Below are positions 17,012-25,718 of a stretch of 64,000 nucleotides of DNA, in pieces (within the stretch, counting starts at the first letter, position 1; each line of letters starts with the position of its first letter). The stretch covers positions 5,009,001 to 5,073,000 of the forward strand of contig NZ_CP012382.1 in NCBI RefSeq assembly GCF_001267885.1, written 5' to 3'. The notes below the pieces were generated by a model. It did not search any database and was not told the DNA's origin. It saw nothing but the letters and a program-made list of their open reading frames with translations. The stretch comes from Streptomyces ambofaciens ATCC 23877 (GTDB taxonomy: Bacteria > Actinomycetota > Actinomycetes > Streptomycetales > Streptomycetaceae). Both the position numbers and the translations under genes were made by a program.

Positions 17012-18604
17012 TTACAGGGGGATGTTGCCGTGCTTCTTCGGGGGGAGGGATTCCCGCTTGGTACGCAGCTGACGCAGGCCGCGGACGATGTGGCGGCGGG
17101 TGTCGGAGGGCATGATCACGGCGTCGACGTAGCCGCGCTCGGCCGCCGTGTAGGGGTTGAGGAGGGTGTCCTCGTACTCCTGGATCAGGCGGGCGCGGGT
17201 GGCCTCGGCGTCGTCACCGGCATCGGCGATGGTGCGCCGGTGCAGGATGTTGACCGCGCCCTGGGCGCCCATGACGGCGATCTGGGCGGTGGGCCAGGCC
17301 AGGTTGAGGTCGGCGCCCAGGTGCTTGGAGCCCATGACGTCGTAGGCGCCGCCGAAGGCCTTGCGGGTGATGACCGTGATCAGCGGGACGGTGGCCTCGG
17401 CGTAGGCGAAGATCAGCTTGGCGCCGCGGCGGATGATGCCGTCGTGCTCCTGGTCGACGCCGGGCAGGAAGCCGGGGACGTCCACGAAGGTGATCACGGG
17501 GACGTTGAAGGCGTCGCAGGTGCGCACGAAGCGGGCCGCCTTCTCGGAGGCCGTGATGTCCAGGCAGCCGGCGAACTGCATCGGCTGGTTGGCCACGATG
17601 CCGACCGGGCGGCCCTCGACGCGGCCGAAGCCGGTGAGGATGTTCGGCGCGAACAGCGGCTGCGTCTCGAAGAACTCCGCGTCGTCGAGGACGTGCTCGA
17701 TGACGGTGTGCATGTCGTAGGGCTGGTTCGCCGAGTCCGGGACGATCGCGTCCAGCTCCGCGTCCTCGTCGGTGAGGGCGAGGTCGGCCTCCTCGGGGAA
17801 GACGGGGGGCTCGGAGAGGTTGTTGGACGGCAGGTACGACAGCAGCTGCTTGACGTACTCGACGGCGTCCTTCTCGTCGCCCGCCATGTGGTGCGCCACG
17901 CCGGAGGTGGAGTTATGGGTGCGGGCGCCGCCCAGCTCCTCGAAGCCGACGTCCTCGCCGGTGACGGTCTTGATCACGTCGGGACCGGTGATGAACATGT
18001 GGCTGGTCTGGTCCACCATCACCGTGAAGTCGGTGATCGCGGGGGAGTAGACCGCGCCGCCCGCGCACGGACCGACGACCAGGCTGATCTGCGGGATCAC
18101 GCCCGAGGCATGGGTGTTGCGGCGGAAGATCTCACCGTACGCCCCCAGGGAGGCCACGCCCTCCTGGATGCGGGCGCCGCCCGAGTCGTTGATGCCGATG
18201 ACCGGGCAGCCGGTCTTCAGCGCGAAGTCCATGACCTTGACGATCTTCTGGCCGTAGACCTCGCCCAGCGCCCCGCCGAAGACGGTGAAGTCCTGCGAGA
18301 AGACGGCGACCGGACGGCCGTCGACCGTGCCGTAGCCGGTGACGACGCCGTCGCCGTAGGGGCGGTTGGCGTCCAGGCCGAAGTTGGTGGAGCGGTGCCG
18401 GGCGAACTCGTCGAGCTCGACGAAGGAATCCTCGTCGAGCAGGAGGTCGATGCGCTCACGGGCCGTCAGCTTGCCCTTGGCGTGCTGCTTCTCGACGGCG
18501 CGTTCCGAACCGGCGTGCGTCGCTTCCTCGATACGGCGCCTCAGGTCCGCGAGCTTGCCCGCGGTCGTGTGGATGTCGGGCTGCTGCTCTTCCGGCTCGG
18601 ACAT
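17012..18604 (-). CDS. pccB: Propionyl-CoA carboxylase beta subunit
   Basis: This 530-residue carboxyltransferase transfers CO2 from carboxybiotin to propionyl-CoA, giving methylmalonyl-CoA. Features include [25 protein letters not shown] (acyl-CoA oxyanion site) and [24 protein letters not shown] (biotin site). Residue 422 is Asp in [15 protein letters not shown]; in Streptomyces PccB this Asp is known to favour propionyl-CoA over acetyl-CoA. ATG 18604 has GGGAG upstream. It is followed by the epsilon subunit and diverges from the biotin ligase gene that activates the alpha subunit. Confidence 0.95.
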   Translation of the reverse strand: MSEPEEQQPDIHTTAGKLADLRRRIEEATHAGSERAVEKQHAKGKLTARERIDLLLDEDSFVELDEFARHRSTNFGLDANRPYGDGVVTGYGTVDGRPVAVFSQDFTVFGGALGEVYGQKIVKVMDFALKTGCPVIGINDSGGARIQEGVASLGAYGEIFRRNTHASGVIPQISLVVGPCAGGAVYSPAITDFTVMVDQTSHMFITGPDVIKTVTGEDVGFEELGGARTHNSTSGVAHHMAGDEKDAVEYVKQLLSYLPSNNLSEPPVFPEEADLALTDEDAELDAIVPDSANQPYDMHTVIEHVLDDAEFFETQPLFAPNILTGFGRVEGRPVGIVANQPMQFAGCLDITASEKAARFVRTCDAFNVPVITFVDVPGFLPGVDQEHDGIIRRGAKLIFAYAEATVPLITVITRKAFGGAYDVMGSKHLGADLNLAWPTAQIAVMGAQGAVNILHRRTIADAGDDAEATRARLIQEYEDTLLNPYTAAERGYVDAVIMPSDTRRHIVRGLRQLRTKRESLPPKKHGNIPL

Positions 18605-18642
18605 CGGGATGCGGCTCCCTGCCTGCTCAAAAGGGGGGACGG

Positions 18643-18656
18643 TTACTCGTTCGTAG
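18643..18656. promoter_or_regulatory. TTACTCGTTCGTAG motif upstream of pccB
   Basis: This 14-mer lies 39 nt upstream of pccB in the pccB-birA divergent region. It matches the accA2-upstream motif (15326-15339) at 12 of 14 positions. Recurrence next to the two main subunits of one enzyme supports a shared transcription factor. Confidence 0.45.
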
Positions 18657-18714
18657 AGTAGTAGGGGGCCTTCCGATCGGCAGTGCGGTGTTTCCCACAC
18701 CTAGGGTGGGTTGC

Positions 18715-19581
18715 ATGACGCCCCGAGATGCCTCCGACTCCCCGCGCGACCGCTGGTCCGACCTGGGCCGGCCGCCCCTCAGCAGCACGGCCCTGCGCCG
18801 GGGGCTGGTGCGGGCGGACGGGCTGTGGCGGCAGGTGGACGTGGTGCAGCGCACCGGCTCCACCAACTCCGACCTCGTGGCCCGTGCCGCCGCGGGTGAG
18901 GCGGGCGAGGGCGCGGTGCTGGTCGCCGAGGAGCAGACGGCCGCCCGGGGACGCCTGGACCGGCAGTGGACGGCACCGGCCCGCTCCGGGCTCTTCTTCT
19001 CCGTGCTGCTGAACCCCGCCGACGTCCCGGTCACCTGCTGGGGCTGGCTGCCGCTGCTCACCGGCGTGGCGGTGGCCACCGGGCTGTCCCGGGCCGCGGG
19101 CGTCGACACGGCCCTGAAGTGGCCCAACGACCTGCTCGTCACGGTCGGCGACGAGGAGCGCAAGGCGGGCGGCATCCTGGCCGAGCGGGCCGGGAACGAC
19201 GGGATCGTCGTCGGCGTCGGCATCAACGTCACCCTCCGGGCGGACGAGCTGCCGGTCCCGAGGGCCGGGTCGCTGGCGCTGGCCGGCGCCGTCAGCACCG
19301 ACCGGGACCCGCTGCTGCGGAGCGTGCTGCGGTCGCTGGAGGACTGGTACGGGCGGTGGCGGGCGGCCGGGGGCGACCCGGCGGCCAGCGGGCTCCAGGA
19401 GACGTACGCGGCGGGCTGCGCGACGCTGGGACGGATGGTGCGGGCGGAGCTTCCGGGAGACCGGTCGCTCGTGGGGGAGGCGGTGGCCGTGGACGGGGAG
19501 GGGCGGCTGGTGCTGGCCACGGAGGCCGGCGTGCAGGAGCCGGTGGGGGCGGGGGACATCGTGCATCTGCGACCGGCGTGA
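18715..19581 (+). CDS. birA: Biotin-[acetyl-CoA carboxylase] ligase
   Basis: This 288-residue enzyme attaches biotin to the carrier domain of biotin-dependent carboxylases via biotinyl-AMP. The core shows the TGSTNSDL opening, AARGRLDRQW (biotinyl-AMP loop, normally GRGRxGRxW) and ALKWPNDLLV, followed by the C-terminal SH3-like domain. No N-terminal HTH is present, so it is a monofunctional ligase without BirA repressor activity. TAGGGT ends 7 nt before ATG 18715 with no ribosome binding site, so the transcript may be leaderless. It is divergent from pccB, its probable functional partner. Confidence 0.93.
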   Translation: MTPRDASDSPRDRWSDLGRPPLSSTALRRGLVRADGLWRQVDVVQRTGSTNSDLVARAAAGEAGEGAVLVAEEQTAARGRLDRQWTAPARSGLFFSVLLNPADVPVTCWGWLPLLTGVAVATGLSRAAGVDTALKWPNDLLVTVGDEERKAGGILAERAGNDGIVVGVGINVTLRADELPVPRAGSLALAGAVSTDRDPLLRSVLRSLEDWYGRWRAAGGDPAASGLQETYAAGCATLGRMVRAELPGDRSLVGEAVAVDGEGRLVLATEAGVQEPVGAGDIVHLRPA

Positions 19582-19707
19582 GCGCGCCCGCCCCGGCGGT
19601 GCCGGGGTGCCACCGCGGGCTCCGCGTGACGGAGTGAGCTGGGGCACACCTGACGTAAAGTTGGGGCCGGTCGAACCTGACCGCGGCAGATCGGAAGGGC
19701 AGCAGGC

Positions 19708-20850
19708 GTGACCGTCGACGACACGGGCTCCGGCGCGGACGGGGACGGCCGGGTGGACCCCGAGCCCGACCCGGACTCCGCCGACTCCGGCGAGGACCCG
19801 CTCGCGCTGCGCCTGGAAGGGCTCATCCTGGGCGCCGAGCGCCGCTACACCCCCTTCCAGGCCGCACGCAGCGCGGGCGTCTCCATGGAGCTGGCGTCCC
19901 GTTTCTGGCGGGCCATGGGCTTCGCCGACATCGGCCAGGCCAAGGCGCTCACCGAGGCGGATGTCCTCGCGCTGCGGCGGCTGGCCGGTCTGGTGGAGGC
20001 GGGGCTGCTCAGCGAGGCCATGGCGGTGCAGGTGGCCCGGTCCACGGGACAGACCACCGCCCGGTTGGCCGAGTGGCAGATCGACTCCTTCCTGGAAGGG
20101 CTGACCGAGCCGCCGGAGCCGGGGATGACGCGCACCGAGGTGACGTACCCCATCGTCGAGCTGCTCCTGCCCGAGCTCCAGGAGTTCCTCGTCTACGTGT
20201 GGCGGCGCCAGCTCGCCGCCTCGGCCGGCCGGGTCGTGCAGGCCGGTGACGACGAGGAGATGGTCGACCGGCGTCTCGCGGTGGGCTTCGCGGACCTGGT
20301 CGGCTTCACCCGGCTGACCCGCCGGATGGAGGAGGAGGAACTCGGCGAGCTGGTCGAGGCCTTCGAGACCACCGCCGCCGACCTGGTCGCCGCACGCGGC
20401 GGACGGCTGATCAAGACCCTCGGCGACGAGGTGCTCTACGCGGCCGACGACGCCGGTACGGCCGCCGAGATCGCGCTGCTCCTCGTCGAGACGATGGCCA
20501 ACGACGAGACCATGCCGGAGCTGCGCGTGGGCATCGCCTTCGGCACGGTGACCACCCGGATGGGCGATGTCTTCGGTACGACCGTCAACCTCGCCTCCCG
20601 GCTCACGTCGATAGCTCCCCGGGACGCCGTCCTCGTCGACTCGGCCCTCGCGGAGGAGCTGATCCGTACGCGGGACGCCCCGGAGTCGGAGGCCGTGGCG
20701 GCCGAGGAGGCCGCCGCCGCCGAGAAGGAGGGCGAGGCGCCGCCGACGTACCGCTTCGCGCTCCAGCCGATGTGGCAGCGACCGGTCCGCGGCCTCGGCG
20801 TGGTCGAGCCGTGGCTGCTCACCCGGCGGGGCGACGACGGGGAGTCCTGA
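19708..20850 (+). CDS. cya: Class III adenylate cyclase
   Basis: This 380-residue cyclase makes cAMP from ATP. The C-terminal catalytic domain contains VGFADLVGFTRLTRRM (metal-binding Asp), GGRLIKTLGDEVLY (second metal-binding Asp) and GTTVNLASRLTS (transition-state Asn/Arg). The N-terminal half is predicted soluble and helical, with an HTH-like stretch (YTPFQAARSAGVSMELASRFWRAM). No transmembrane segment is visible, as in the characterised Streptomyces cytosolic enzyme. GTG 19708 has GGAAGGG upstream. A diguanylate cyclase gene lies 2 kb downstream. Confidence 0.93.
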   Translation: MTVDDTGSGADGDGRVDPEPDPDSADSGEDPLALRLEGLILGAERRYTPFQAARSAGVSMELASRFWRAMGFADIGQAKALTEADVLALRRLAGLVEAGLLSEAMAVQVARSTGQTTARLAEWQIDSFLEGLTEPPEPGMTRTEVTYPIVELLLPELQEFLVYVWRRQLAASAGRVVQAGDDEEMVDRRLAVGFADLVGFTRLTRRMEEEELGELVEAFETTAADLVAARGGRLIKTLGDEVLYAADDAGTAAEIALLLVETMANDETMPELRVGIAFGTVTTRMGDVFGTTVNLASRLTSIAPRDAVLVDSALAEELIRTRDAPESEAVAAEEAAAAEKEGEAPPTYRFALQPMWQRPVRGLGVVEPWLLTRRGDDGES

Positions 20851-20882
20851 CGGCGGGGAGGGGCGGCCTGTGCTCGGGCCCG

Positions 20883-21539
20883 TCAGCCGTTGCTGTCCAG
20901 CAGGTCCACGCACAGGCCGATGACCGGCACGCACAGACCGTCCGGGCCGTCGTGCTCCGGTGCGGGCGCCGACGGCGTACCGCGGCCGGGCGGCGGGACC
21001 GGCGTGGGGCGCGGGGCGGGCGTCCCGGGCCGCGGTGGCGGCGAGGACCGCGGGGGCGGCGCCTGCGGGGGCGGGCCCGCTTCGTTCGCACCCGAGGTGC
21101 CCGAGGTGCCTGGGACGTCCGCGGTGCCCGGTGGGGCCGGGGCGTCCGTGGCGGTCGTCGGGGAGGGGAGCGCGGCGGAGGGCGTGCCCCCGGCCGGGCC
21201 CGGTATGAGCCCCGGCCCCGGGGAGGCGCCGAGGCCGCCCATGGCCGAGGTCGCCGACGGGCTCACCCGGGGCGGACCGGCGGTGCTCGCGGCGGGAGCC
21301 GTCCGGCCCGCCGCGGTGGCCCGGCCGCGGTCCGCCTCCGCGTGAGGCCCGGCCTGGGCACCGGACCCGTGCACGTCGTCCCCGCCGGGCTCGGCCAGCA
21401 GGCGTACGAGGCCCAGGGTGCCGGCCGCGAGGGCCAGGCCGCCGGCCGCGACCACCGCCCCGCGCGGGCGGGGCCGGCGGTGCCTGCCGCGGCGGCTTCG
21501 TCGGTACCGCTGATCCGTCGCCGTGCCGGTCGTCGTCAT
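20883..21539 (-). CDS. Membrane-anchored proline-rich protein of unknown function
   Basis: This 218-residue protein has a basic cytosolic N-terminus, one transmembrane helix (about residues 30-50: GAVVAAGGLALAAGTLGLVRLL) and a long Ala/Pro/Gly/Ser/Thr-rich low-complexity region. It ends with GLCVPVIGLCVDLLDSNG, in which two Cys are seven residues apart. Only the N- and C-terminal ends look constrained. ATG 21539 has GGGGAGGGA directly upstream, so translation is likely. It is convergent with cya. I do not recognise the family. Confidence 0.65.
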   Translation of the reverse strand: MTTTGTATDQRYRRSRRGRHRRPRPRGAVVAAGGLALAAGTLGLVRLLAEPGGDDVHGSGAQAGPHAEADRGRATAAGRTAPAASTAGPPRVSPSATSAMGGLGASPGPGLIPGPAGGTPSAALPSPTTATDAPAPPGTADVPGTSGTSGANEAGPPPQAPPPRSSPPPRPGTPAPRPTPVPPPGRGTPSAPAPEHDGPDGLCVPVIGLCVDLLDSNG

Positions 21540-21723
21540 GTTCCCTCCCCGGTGCGCACGCGCCCCCGTCGCGTCGTGGCGGGGCGACGCTACGTGCTGC
21601 CGTCGGCGGGGGCGGGCCGGTCGGCCTGATGTCACTCGAACGGGTAAGCGGGGTGCCGTGGGAAGCGGGCGCGCCCGGCCTTTCGCCGTGCCGGTCCGCC
21701 TGCGATGATCGGGCGGTCCAGTT

Positions 21724-21739
21724 GTTAACCCGCGTTAAC
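21724..21739. promoter_or_regulatory. GTTAAC-CCGC-GTTAAC repeat upstream of the hydratase
   Basis: Two GTTAAC hexamers, each itself a palindrome, flank CCGC immediately upstream of the GGAGGGTG ribosome binding site of the hydratase gene. In such GC-rich DNA this AT-containing dyad is unusual and may be an operator. Confidence 0.4.
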
Positions 21740-21750
21740 CGGAGGGTGTC

Positions 21751-22551
21751 ATGAGCGAGGAGCGGTTCGGAGAGTTCGTCCTGGTGCGGCGGCACGGGGA
21801 CGGACATGTCGCGGAGCTCGCGCTCGACCGGCCGAAGGCCATGAACGCCGTCTCGACCGCCATGGCCCGGTCCATCGGCGCGGCGTGTGCGGCGCTGGGC
21901 GAGGACCGGGGCGTGCGGGTGGTGGTGCTGACCTCGACGCACGAACGGGCGTTCTGCGTCGGGGCCGACCTCAAGGAGCGCAACTCCTTCTCCGACGCCG
22001 ACCTGCTGCGCCAGCGGCCGGTGACGCGCGGTGCCTACACCGCGGTGCTGGAACTCCCGGTGCCGACGGTCGCGGCCGTGCACGGGTTCGCGCTGGGCGG
22101 CGGGTTCGAGCTGGCGCTGTCCTGCGACGTGATCGTGGCCGACCCCACGGCGGTGGTCGGGCTGCCCGAGGTGTCGGTCGGGGTGATTCCGGGCGGCGGC
22201 GGTACGCAGCTGCTACCGCGCCGGGTGGGTGCGGCGCGGGCGGCCGAGCTGGTGTTCACGGCGCGGCGGGTGGAGGCCGCGGAGGCGCGTGAGCTGGGAC
22301 TGGTGGACCAGCTGGTGGACGAGGGGCGCGACCGGGAGGAGGCGCTGGAGCTCGCCGCCCGGATGGCCGCCAACTCGCCGGTGGGGCTGCGGGCGGCCAA
22401 GCGGGCGCTGCGGCTCGGGCACGGGCTGGACCTGCGGGCCGGCCTCGAGGTCGAGGACGCGGCGTGGCGGTCGGTGGCGTTCTCGGGGGACCGGGCCGAG
22501 GGGGTCGCGGCGTTCAACGAGAAGCGGGCCCCGCGGTGGCCCGGGGAGTGA
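21751..22551 (+). CDS. Enoyl-CoA hydratase/isomerase family protein
   Basis: This 266-residue crotonase-fold protein is expected to hydrate a 2-enoyl-CoA in fatty-acid or amino-acid breakdown. The oxyanion-hole segments AFCVGADLKER and VHGFALGGGFELALSCD and the catalytic region GLPEVSVGVIPGGGGTQLLPRRVG (Glu in LPEV) are all present. The reading frame is complete and single-domain. A good ribosome binding site (GGAGGG) precedes ATG 21751. The substrate cannot be fixed from the sequence; proximity to propionyl-CoA carboxylase suggests acyl-CoA catabolism. Confidence 0.9.
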   Translation: MSEERFGEFVLVRRHGDGHVAELALDRPKAMNAVSTAMARSIGAACAALGEDRGVRVVVLTSTHERAFCVGADLKERNSFSDADLLRQRPVTRGAYTAVLELPVPTVAAVHGFALGGGFELALSCDVIVADPTAVVGLPEVSVGVIPGGGGTQLLPRRVGAARAAELVFTARRVEAAEARELGLVDQLVDEGRDREEALELAARMAANSPVGLRAAKRALRLGHGLDLRAGLEVEDAAWRSVAFSGDRAEGVAAFNEKRAPRWPGE

Positions 22552-22794
22552 CGCGGGAGTGACGCGGGAGCCGCCGGGAGTGGCGCGGGAAGGGTCGGGA
22601 GTCGCCGGGAGTGAAGCGGGAAGGGCCCGCGGGCGGCGCTGGAGCGGCCGGGAGTGATCCGGGAGGGACCGTGAGGGGTCCCGGAACCTCCGGCCCCGCG
22701 TTCCTCGCCGGGGCGCCGGACGAGGGACCCGGTCCGGCGACCCTTTCGCCCTGCTTGAGTGACGTTTCTCCCTGAATCTCCCTAGCCTGGAGTG
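22552..22794. repeat. Degenerate GGGAGTGACGC-like tandem repeats, intergenic
   Basis: From about 22542 to 22680 the sequence is a run of imperfect units of about 10-13 bp based on CGGGAGTGACG (for example at 22545 and 22556), decaying into CCGGGAGT variants. No gene is seen in the gap. The right end contains a TAGCCT -10-like hexamer just before the diguanylate cyclase start. Confidence 0.6.
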
Positions 22795-23943
22795 ATGGGT
22801 GAGGACAGGCGGCTCGCGGCCGTCGTGGCGCTGGCGCAGGGGATGGCCGCCGCGCAGGGCTCGCGCGAGGCGTGGCGGGCGGCTGCCCTCGGCGCGTGCC
22901 TGGCGCTGGGCGGCAGCTTCGCCGCGCTGTCCGTGTGGGAGCGCGAGCTGGGCCGGCTCCGGGTCCTGGTGAACGTCGGCCGGCGGGCCGAGGGCGAGGA
23001 GGAGTTCCCGGAGGACGAGTCCTATCCGGTGCACCAGTTCGCGGAGATCACCGAGTTCCTGCACGAGCGCTGGGCCGGCGGCGGGGAGCCCGACGCCTGG
23101 GTCGAGACGGCCGAGGGGCCCGCCGCCGGGCGTCCGGGCTACGTCCATCAGCGCGTCGCCGCCCTGCGCCGCCGGGGGCGCGGCTGCTGCGTGGTCGCGC
23201 CCATCGTGCTGCACGGCCGGGCCTGGGGTGAGCTGTACGTCGCCCGCCCGGTCGGTGAGCGGGTCTTCGAGCGGGCCGACGCCGACTTCGCCACCGTGCT
23301 GGCCTCGGTCGTCGCCGCCGGGATAGCCCAGACCGAACGGCTGGAGGAGGTCCGGCGGCTGGCCTACACCGACGCGCTCACCGGTCTGGCCAATCGCCGC
23401 GCCGTCGACTCCGCACTGGACGAGGCCGTCGAGCGGCACCGCAGGGACGACGTGGTCGTCAGTCTCGTCGTGTGCGACCTGAACGGTCTCAAGCAGGTGA
23501 ACGACACGCACGGACACGCCGCCGGCGACCGGCTCCTGGAGCGCTTCGGGTCGGTCCTGTCGCTGTGCGGGGCGATGCTGCCGGGCGCGCTCGCCGCGCG
23601 GCTCGGCGGGGACGAGTTCTGCCTGCTCGCGGTCGGACCGGCCGCCGACGCCGTGGTCAAGGCGGCCGAGGAGCTGTGCCGCCGGGCGGGCGAGCTGGAG
23701 CTCGGCGAGGGCGTGGCCTGCGGGGTCGCGTCCACGGAGGACCCCGTGGGGCCCGTGCGTTCCGCCCGTCGGCTGTTCCGGCTCGCGGACGCCGCCCAGT
23801 ACCGCGCCAAGGCCGAACGGTCGGCGGGACCGGTCGTCGCCGGCCGCGAGGGGCCCGACGACCCCGTGGTCCGGCTTGCGGACGAGCCGTCCCGGGAGGA
23901 GGACGGCGAGCGCAGACGGTTCCGCGGCCGGCACTCGCCGTGA
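22795..23943 (+). CDS. GAF-GGDEF diguanylate cyclase
   Basis: This 382-residue protein makes cyclic di-GMP from two GTP. An N-terminal GAF-like sensor domain (about residues 10-175) precedes a GGDEF domain starting at YTDALTGLANRRAVD. The active-site motif is an intact GGDEF in RLGGDEFCLLAV. No EAL domain, no transmembrane segment and no clear RxxD inhibitory site were seen. ATG 22795 is preceded by TAGCCT six nucleotides upstream, so a leaderless start is possible; GTG 22792 also fits. Cyclic di-GMP controls development in Streptomyces through BldD; which signal the GAF domain senses is unknown. The tail is rich in charged residues. Confidence 0.9.
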   Translation: MGEDRRLAAVVALAQGMAAAQGSREAWRAAALGACLALGGSFAALSVWERELGRLRVLVNVGRRAEGEEEFPEDESYPVHQFAEITEFLHERWAGGGEPDAWVETAEGPAAGRPGYVHQRVAALRRRGRGCCVVAPIVLHGRAWGELYVARPVGERVFERADADFATVLASVVAAGIAQTERLEEVRRLAYTDALTGLANRRAVDSALDEAVERHRRDDVVVSLVVCDLNGLKQVNDTHGHAAGDRLLERFGSVLSLCGAMLPGALAARLGGDEFCLLAVGPAADAVVKAAEELCRRAGELELGEGVACGVASTEDPVGPVRSARRLFRLADAAQYRAKAERSAGPVVAGREGPDDPVVRLADEPSREEDGERRRFRGRHSP

Positions 23944-23994
23944 GGCGGGCACGGTAAGGGGTGCAACCGGTGCCCGCTGGTGACGTACCCCCTC

Positions 23995-24031
23995 GTGACA
24001 TCATCGAATTCAGTGCGTACGCTCCTGAATA
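23995..24031 (+). promoter_or_regulatory. Leaderless promoter of hutH
   Basis: GTGACA (23995-24000), a 17-nt spacer, TACGCT (24018-24023) and 7 nt lead exactly to the ATG at 24031. No ribosome binding site is visible. This is a near-consensus housekeeping-sigma promoter that would give an mRNA starting at the A of the start codon. Confidence 0.6.
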
Positions 24032-25605
24032 TGGATATGCACAGTGTGATGGTGGGGACCTCCGGAGTCACCGCGTCCGACGTCCTCGCCGTGGCGCGCG
24101 CCGGCGCCCGGGTCGAGCTCTCCGACGAGGCGGTGGCCGCCCTGGCGGCGGCCCGCGGGATCGTGGACGCGCTGGCCGCCAAGCCGGACCCCGTGTACGG
24201 CGTGAGCACCGGTTTCGGCGCCCTGGCGACCCGGCACATCAGCCCGGACCTGCGGGCCCGGCTACAGCGCAACATCGTGCGCTCGCACGCCGCCGGAATG
24301 GGTCCGCGCGTCGAGCGCGAGGTGGTCCGCGCGCTGATGTTCCTGCGGCTGAAGACCGTCTGCTCCGGGCACACCGGCGTCCGGCCCGAGGTGGCGCAGA
24401 CCATGGCCGACGTGCTCAACGCCGGGATCACCCCCGTCGTGCACGAGTACGGCTCCCTCGGCTGCTCCGGCGACCTCGCCCCGCTGTCGCACTGCGCGCT
24501 CGCCCTCATGGGGGAGGGGGACGCCGAGGGCCCCGACGGCACCGTGCGGCCGGCCGGTGAGCTGCTCGCCGAGCACGGCATCGCCCCCGTCGAGCTGCGC
24601 GAGAAGGAGGGCCTCGCCCTGCTCAACGGCACCGACGGCATGCTCGGCATGCTGGTCATGGCCCTCGCCGACCTCGACACCCTCTACAAGTCCGCCGACA
24701 TCACCGCCGCCCTGACCTTGGAGGCCCTGCTCGGCACCGACCGCGTGCTCGCCCCCGAGCTGCACGCCATCCGCCCGCACCCCGGGCAGGCCGCCAGCGC
24801 CGCCAACATGCTCGCCGTGCTCAGGGGGTCCGGCCTGACCGGGCACCACCAGGACGACGCCCCGCGCGTCCAGGACGCCTACTCGGTGCGCTGCGCCCCG
24901 CAGGTCGCCGGTGCCGGACGCGACACGATGGCCCACGCGGGCCTGGTCGCCGAGCGTGAGCTGGCGGCGGCCGTGGACAACCCGGTGGTTCTGCCTGGGG
25001 GTACCTCCCAGGCTTTCGGCACTGGGGGAGGGCGCGTGGAGTCCAACGGCAACTTCCACGGTGCCCCGGTCGCCTACGTCCTCGACTTCCTCGCCGTCGC
25101 CGTCGCCGACCTCGGCTCCATCGCGGAGCGGCGCACCGACCGGCTGCTGGACAAGAACCGCAGCCACGGCCTGCCGCCGTTCCTCGCCGACGACGCCGGC
25201 GTCGACTCCGGCCTGATGATCGCCCAGTACACGCAGGCCGCCCTGGTCAGCGAGTTGAAGCGGCTGGCCGTACCGGCCTCGGCGGACTCGATCCCCTCCT
25301 CCGCGATGCAGGAGGACCACGTGTCGATGGGCTGGTCGGCGGCGCGCAAGCTGCGTACGGCCGTCGACAACCTGACCCGGGTGATCGCCGTCGAGCTGTA
25401 CGCCGCCACCCGCGCGATCCAGCTCCGCGAGGGCCTCACCCCGGCGCCCGCCTCGCAGGCCGTGATCGACGCCGTACGGGCGGCCGGCGTCGAGGGCCCC
25501 GGGCCGGACCGGTACCTGGCCCCGGATCTCGCCGCGGCGGACGCCTTCGTGCGTGGCGGACACCTGGTCAGGGCGGCGGAGACGGTCACCGGGCCGCTGC
25601 GCTAG
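24031..25605 (+). CDS. hutH: Histidine ammonia-lyase
   Basis: HutH deaminates L-histidine to urocanate, the first step of histidine use. The 524-residue protein has YGVSTGFGALA (catalytic Tyr), and the prosthetic-group segment GSLGCSGDLAPLSH, where the usual Ala-Ser-Gly is Cys145-Ser146-Gly147. It also has ESNGNFHG and SSAMQEDHVSMGW. About 12 residues (GGTSQAFGTGGG) are inserted between VDNPVVLP and RVESNGNFHG, where homologues have only one or two residues. The DNA there is a palindromic repeat typical of intergenic elements. The insertion keeps the frame. Other hut genes are not adjacent, as expected for streptomycetes. Confidence 0.93.
   Translation: MDMHSVMVGTSGVTASDVLAVARAGARVELSDEAVAALAAARGIVDALAAKPDPVYGVSTGFGALATRHISPDLRARLQRNIVRSHAAGMGPRVEREVVRALMFLRLKTVCSGHTGVRPEVAQTMADVLNAGITPVVHEYGSLGCSGDLAPLSHCALALMGEGDAEGPDGTVRPAGELLAEHGIAPVELREKEGLALLNGTDGMLGMLVMALADLDTLYKSADITAALTLEALLGTDRVLAPELHAIRPHPGQAASAANMLAVLRGSGLTGHHQDDAPRVQDAYSVRCAPQVAGAGRDTMAHAGLVAERELAAAVDNPVVLPGGTSQAFGTGGGRVESNGNFHGAPVAYVLDFLAVAVADLGSIAERRTDRLLDKNRSHGLPPFLADDAGVDSGLMIAQYTQAALVSELKRLAVPASADSIPSSAMQEDHVSMGWSAARKLRTAVDNLTRVIAVELYAATRAIQLREGLTPAPASQAVIDAVRAAGVEGPGPDRYLAPDLAAADAFVRGGHLVRAAETVTGPLR
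24993..25030. repeat. Palindromic repeat element inserted in hutH
   Basis: GCCTGGG (24993-24999) and CCCAGGC (25007-25013) form a stem around GGTACCT, followed by TTTCGGCACTGGGGGAG. The composition matches a short palindromic element that I recall as widespread between genes of streptomycetes. Here it lies inside the hutH reading frame and adds about 12 codons without breaking it. Confidence 0.6.
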
Positions 25606-25618
25606 CGGAGCCGGACGC

Positions 25619-25653
25619 CGGAGGGGCCCCGTCGGGAGGACGGGGCCCCTCCG
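25619..25653 (+). terminator. hutH terminator
   Basis: A perfect 15-bp stem (CGGAGGGGCCCCGTC 25619-25633 with GACGGGGCCCCTCCG 25639-25653) and a 5-nt loop begin 13 nt after the hutH stop codon. Confidence 0.85.
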
Positions 25654-25718
25654 CGTGTCCTTCCGGCGGACTCACCGCCTCCGAACGGTCAAGATTGCCA
25701 AAAGAACGTCAAGTTCTC

